From positions 1,433,960-1,497,959 of the forward strand of contig AP018794.1 in NCBI GenBank assembly GCA_009731425.1: 64,000 nucleotides of DNA. The letters run 5' to 3'. Below, in pieces: positions 60,946-64,000 of this stretch (position 1 is its first letter; every line of letters starts with the position of its first letter). The stretch is from Lachnospiraceae bacterium KM106-2 (lineage in GTDB: Bacteria; Bacillota; Clostridia; Lachnospirales; Lachnospiraceae). The notes below the pieces were generated by a model, which ran no database searches, had not been told where the DNA came from, and saw only the letters and a program-made list of their open reading frames with translations. A program made the position numbers and the translations under genes.

Positions 60946-61971
60946 TTAATTTTTACCACAGCAGTTTTTATATTTCTTTCCGCTGCCACAAGGACAAGGC
61001 TCGTTTGGATATACTTTTTTTGCTTTTCCTTTTCCTGAGTCAAAATGTAAGACATCCCTCTCATATTTTTTCGCATAATCAAGACATTTTGCATGGAACT
61101 GTTCTGCTTTCTTCTTAAATAATTCTGCCTTCTTATGATCTTTGGCTTCTTCAAATAAAGAGGCTGCACGCAAGAATAGAGCTTCCGAATCTAAATCGCA
61201 TTCCATATCTTCTTTTAAGTAAGTGTTTGCAATCTGTGTTGCCTTTTCATACTCTTTTCCTTCCAGTAAACAGCAAAGATAAGCATCAATGGCATAAGGA
61301 TTATCTGATTCATCCTCTAGCCATTTTTCAAACCATTCCTCACATAAGGCTGTTTCCTTCATTTTTGCATAAGCTTCTCCGACTCCGATCATGAAACTAT
61401 TTTTCGTACCATCTGCCCATGTAAATAAGGAAAGCACTTCTTTACAAAATTGAACACGCTCTTGATATTTTCCTGCATTTCCTAGCTCACGTTCGATATC
61501 CTCTAACCAATTCATAATTCCATATTTAAATTCCGTCTTCTCATCTAACTTAGAAAACTCAGGTACTTCATTTGGGAACTCTTTTTTCACTAATTCTTTG
61601 ATCAGTTCAAATCCAGCAAACCAACGTTTTGCCATTTCATCCTTATCATCTTTCATTAAGGCCTCATAACCGGCATTTTTATTTTCGTCAATCGGATCAA
61701 GTTTTACGGGTTCCGTTTCAAGATCCATACAATTACGCACTAATTCTTCTAATTTCAACGTATAGACTCCTTCATCAAACTGACGGCCTTTTACGATTGT
61801 CTCATTTAATTCATTTACAAATACAGTACCGATCATTTCAAGAGTATCGAGCTGCTCATATCCAATCTCCATGATACGATTAAATGCTAATCTAGTACAA
61901 GTTGGATTATTAGCTATAATTTGTTCTTCCACATTTTTTAATATATCATTACTTAATTCATATTCTGTCAT
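60946..61971 (-). CDS. SEC-C motif protein with helical repeats
   Basis: A 341-aa protein. Most of it is alpha-helical, TPR-like in places (CEEWFEKWLEDESDNPYAID; AYLCCLLEGKEYEKATQ). The last 21 residues are a SEC-C zinc motif, PCPCGSGKKYKNCCGKN, the metal-binding element also found at the end of SecA. Such proteins are thought to be adaptors; the partner is not known. AGAGAGGAAATACAA precedes ATG. Confidence 0.88.
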   Translation of the reverse strand: MTEYELSNDILKNVEEQIIANNPTCTRLAFNRIMEIGYEQLDTLEMIGTVFVNELNETIVKGRQFDEGVYTLKLEELVRNCMDLETEPVKLDPIDENKNAGYEALMKDDKDEMAKRWFAGFELIKELVKKEFPNEVPEFSKLDEKTEFKYGIMNWLEDIERELGNAGKYQERVQFCKEVLSLFTWADGTKNSFMIGVGEAYAKMKETALCEEWFEKWLEDESDNPYAIDAYLCCLLEGKEYEKATQIANTYLKEDMECDLDSEALFLRAASLFEEAKDHKKAELFKKKAEQFHAKCLDYAKKYERDVLHFDSGKGKAKKVYPNEPCPCGSGKKYKNCCGKN

Positions 61972-62063
61972 TTGTATTTCCTCTCTATATCATCAACTAA
62001 ATTTATGTACATTGATCCTATTATAAGTAAAATCGCAGAGTATGTCAAAGTTTTAACAGGAAG

Positions 62064-63350
62064 TTATTTTGATTCAACTGCCATAGATGGCATCTCGGGT
62101 TCTGACTGTATGGAATGCTCTCTTACTCTTAGCGAATAACGAAACATCACCAAACCAAATATAAACATAATAGAGAGAATACTAACACCGCCGCTGGACG
62201 ATCCTGTAATCTGAATTCCTACAGAAACTAAAGTCGTTCCTAGGAAAGCTGCACCTTTTCCACATATATCAAATAATCCAAAATATTCGCCCGATTTTTC
62301 TTTTGGTATGATCTTGGTGAAATAAGATCTTGATAATGCTTGAATTCCTCCTTGGAACATTCCAACACAGATAGCTAAAATCCAAAATTCCACTTGTGTA
62401 TCAAGCTGGATTGCGAATAATGCAATTCCTGTATATGCAATAATACAAATGGTGATCAACCGCTCTGATTCCATTCGCTTTGAAATACGACCAAAGAGCA
62501 ATGCACATGGAAATGCAACAACTTGTGTCACCATAAGCGCCATTAATAAGCCGCTACTATCAAGTCCTAAAGACTGTCCATAAGAAGTCGCCATATCAAT
62601 GATCGTATAGACACCATCAATATAAAAGAAGAATGCGATCAAAAATGTGATGACCGGCTTATCTTTTCGAATATTCTGGAATGTATCTTTAAGTCTAATA
62701 AAACTCTCTCTGACAGGCTTCTTCGGTTTTTCAATAAAGTGAATCTGTTGATAGCTTTTTAGTAATGGGATGGATAAGCATAACCACCATACTCCATTTA
62801 TCGAAAAAGCTCCTAACATAGCCGTTCCCATTGAGATTCCTATTTTATCTCTTCCAAGCACCAGTAATAAACTTATGATAAAGGGAATACAACTTCCAAT
62901 ATAGCCCCAGGCAAATCCCATCGAAGACACAAGATCAAGCCGACCTTCTCTTGTGACATCTGATAACATCGAATCGTAAAAGATCAAGCTAGCAGAATAA
63001 CCGACCTTAGCGATAACAAAGACAACAAGAAACCAGATCCAGGAATTCGTTACTCCTAGCACGATGCAGCCAACGACACCTAATAGTAATGCTCCTTTAA
63101 ATAATGGTTTCTTAAAATCTTTGGTATCTGCTACGGTACCTAATATCGGTCCGATGAGTGCGACGATCAAAGTTACAAAGGAAGCGGCATAGCCCCAGAT
63201 TGCCATACTATCCGTCGCTGAGATTCCTCCCTTTCCTGTTAAATATTTAAAATAAATTGGTATGATGGTAGAAACTAGTAAGATAAATGCAGAATTTCCA
63301 ACATCATATAAAATCCAGCGTCGCTCCATAGCTGTTAGTTTAGATTTCAT
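62064..63350 (-). CDS. MFS transporter, UMF1/Atg22-like
   Basis: A 428-aa membrane protein with 12 helices. MERRWILYDVGNSAFILLVS is the UMF1/Atg22 signature, GPILGTVADTKDFKKPLF the MFS loop 2-3 motif, and LSRSYFTKIIPKEKSGEYFG the late family motif. Substrates of the bacterial members are not established; amino-acid-type efflux has been suggested from yeast Atg22. ATG 63350 is taken; ATG 63362 has GGGGG too close to it. It overlaps the preceding gene's end by 11 bases. Confidence 0.88.
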   Translation of the reverse strand: MKSKLTAMERRWILYDVGNSAFILLVSTIIPIYFKYLTGKGGISATDSMAIWGYAASFVTLIVALIGPILGTVADTKDFKKPLFKGALLLGVVGCIVLGVTNSWIWFLVVFVIAKVGYSASLIFYDSMLSDVTREGRLDLVSSMGFAWGYIGSCIPFIISLLLVLGRDKIGISMGTAMLGAFSINGVWWLCLSIPLLKSYQQIHFIEKPKKPVRESFIRLKDTFQNIRKDKPVITFLIAFFFYIDGVYTIIDMATSYGQSLGLDSSGLLMALMVTQVVAFPCALLFGRISKRMESERLITICIIAYTGIALFAIQLDTQVEFWILAICVGMFQGGIQALSRSYFTKIIPKEKSGEYFGLFDICGKGAAFLGTTLVSVGIQITGSSSGGVSILSIMFIFGLVMFRYSLRVREHSIQSEPEMPSMAVESK

Positions 63351-64000
63351 AGATATAATCATCCCCCACTTTTAACTGGTCTTTATCAGGTCCGAACGTA
63401 CGATGAAATCTTGAGTCTGCAGTATAGGCAATACTGTCTCCTAAAGGAAGTTCCTCTAAATTTACGCAATCATCAAAATACTCTTCGATCAGTCGGACTG
63501 CAATTGGGATGGCACTCATTAACCTAGTTCTAAGTTCTTGATTGCTAGTCAGACATTTGATGTTCGGAATTCGGTTCACGATAAGTCCATGCATCTCTTT
63601 ATAATTACCCGATACCCTTAATAAACCGTATATCAAACTTCTCTTTACCTTACCTGGTGCTAATAACAGCTGATTATAACCGATCATTGATTCCAGTGCC
63701 TCCTCCACTTGTTCTGCATTTACGGTGGGGAAAAACTGAGCAATGACTTTCGCATTTCTTTCTGACGGAATAATATGATTGGTCAGATTATGTGTCAGAG
63801 GTTCATAACCGTCCTCGTACATTAGCATGCGGTCAAATTCCACCTCTATCTCTGTGTGACTAATGCCCGTATCCCGGATTACTTGCTCAATATAAGTATG
63901 ACATTCACTATCTAATACAAAGTGGCAGATAAAACCTAATATGTATGCCAAAGACTGTTGATAATACTTTCCTTCTTGGATTATATTCATGCCGCTTTCA
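63340..64000 (-). CDS. Zinc-dependent phospholipase C-like protein (N-terminus beyond window)
   Basis: At least 220 aa; the frame stays open through the right edge, so the true start is outside (an internal ATG at 63990 is not the start). SLAYILGFICHFVLDSECHTYIE has the HxxxD/H metal ligands of the zinc-dependent phospholipase C family (PF00882). Members in clostridia are cytoplasmic or secreted hydrolases of uncertain substrate. Coupled to the MFS gene by an 11-base overlap. Confidence 0.82.
   Translation of the reverse strand, partial: ESGMNIIQEGKYYQQSLAYILGFICHFVLDSECHTYIEQVIRDTGISHTEIEVEFDRMLMYEDGYEPLTHNLTNHIIPSERNAKVIAQFFPTVNAEQVEEALESMIGYNQLLLAPGKVKRSLIYGLLRVSGNYKEMHGLIVNRIPNIKCLTSNQELRTRLMSAIPIAVRLIEEYFDDCVNLEELPLGDSIAYTADSRFHRTFGPDKDQLKVGDDYIYEI

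Noticed and set aside
1-64000. tRNA, rRNA, CRISPR and complete insertion sequences
   Set aside because: Looked for and not seen: no tRNA T-loop motifs, no regularly spaced repeats and no transposase genes.
1-64000. CtsR boxes and T-box leaders
   Set aside because: No tandem GGTCAAA heptads and no T-box sequence (GGGTGGNACCGCG-like) were found in intergenic regions.

Overview
The window looks like chromosomal DNA of a strictly anaerobic, low-GC Firmicute, most likely a member of the Lachnospiraceae or a close clostridial relative. That is inferred from gene content, not from a marker gene: an oxygen-sensitive class III ribonucleotide reductase, a flavodiiron-rubredoxin-oxidoreductase fusion of the clostridial class F type, an EFR1-type flavodoxin/ferredoxin protein, BspA-type leucine-rich and Big_2 surface domains, PadR/DUF1700 pairs, strong AGGAGG ribosome binding sites and sigma-A promoters. 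About 65 genes or gene remnants are seen, nearly all on the minus strand. Only five intact genes and one remnant are on the plus strand. No rRNA, tRNA, CRISPR array, complete transposon or prophage was found.

Layout. 1-5.5 kb: a two-component system (kinase cut by the window edge), a LysR regulator, an Fe-S/FAD ene-reductase and a MecA-like ClpC adaptor whose promoter carries a near-perfect CIRCE operator. 5.6-7.2 kb: a decayed patch with an integrase fragment, an unknown Lachnospiraceae-type protein, an orphan terminator and an MFS transporter fragment. 7.3-10.7 kb: a flavodoxin/flavin reductase/aldo-keto reductase operon read from a MerR-type promoter (19-bp spacer), with the MerR gene divergent. 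10.7-15.4 kb: aldo-keto reductase/LysR pair, DUF1848, HD protein, two-part chromate transporter. 15.4-18.6 kb: CarD, a frameshifted acyltransferase, PadR-DUF1700-small membrane protein. 18.6-25.5 kb: an anchored unknown protein, XRE regulator, hydrolase, acetyltransferase, EFR1, nitroreductase, HD protein, CmpB-like membrane protein.

25.6-31.7 kb: a secreted LRR/Big_2/transglutaminase protein, FucO-type dehydrogenase, NrdD with two NrdR boxes 31 bp apart, and a divergent TetR gene. 31.7-37.8 kb: YczE-like membrane protein, HelD-like helicase, membrane protein, class F flavodiiron protein. 37.9-43.6 kb: an ABC exporter operon ending in a MalT-like LuxR regulator, with four TCAACC repeats upstream of its promoter. 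43.7-49.3 kb: a large secreted PAP2 phosphatase with an autotransporter-type repeat, an ABC-MerR operon with a second 19-bp-spacer promoter, and a small secreted protein. 49.4-49.7 kb: a plus-strand, protein-free, strongly structured RNA candidate. 49.9-52.5 kb: a DUF990-type ABC exporter. 52.6-56.0 kb: OPT transporter and a histidine phosphatase, each followed by a hairpin-rich island bounded by related GAGTTTGG/CCAAACTC palindromes. 56.0-64.0 kb: flavodoxin, an ABC exporter-SdpR-SdpI operon with paired operator palindromes, YoaP-type acetyltransferase, SEC-C protein, UMF1-type transporter and a truncated zinc phospholipase C-like gene.

Taken together this is a chromosomal region rich in redox/electrophile defence (flavodoxins, reductases, flavodiiron protein), small autoregulated drug/peptide exporter operons, and cell-surface proteins. 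The most unusual signals are non-coding: the 49.5-kb RNA candidate, a two-copy structured repeat (18.5 and 27.4 kb), and the two hairpin islands.
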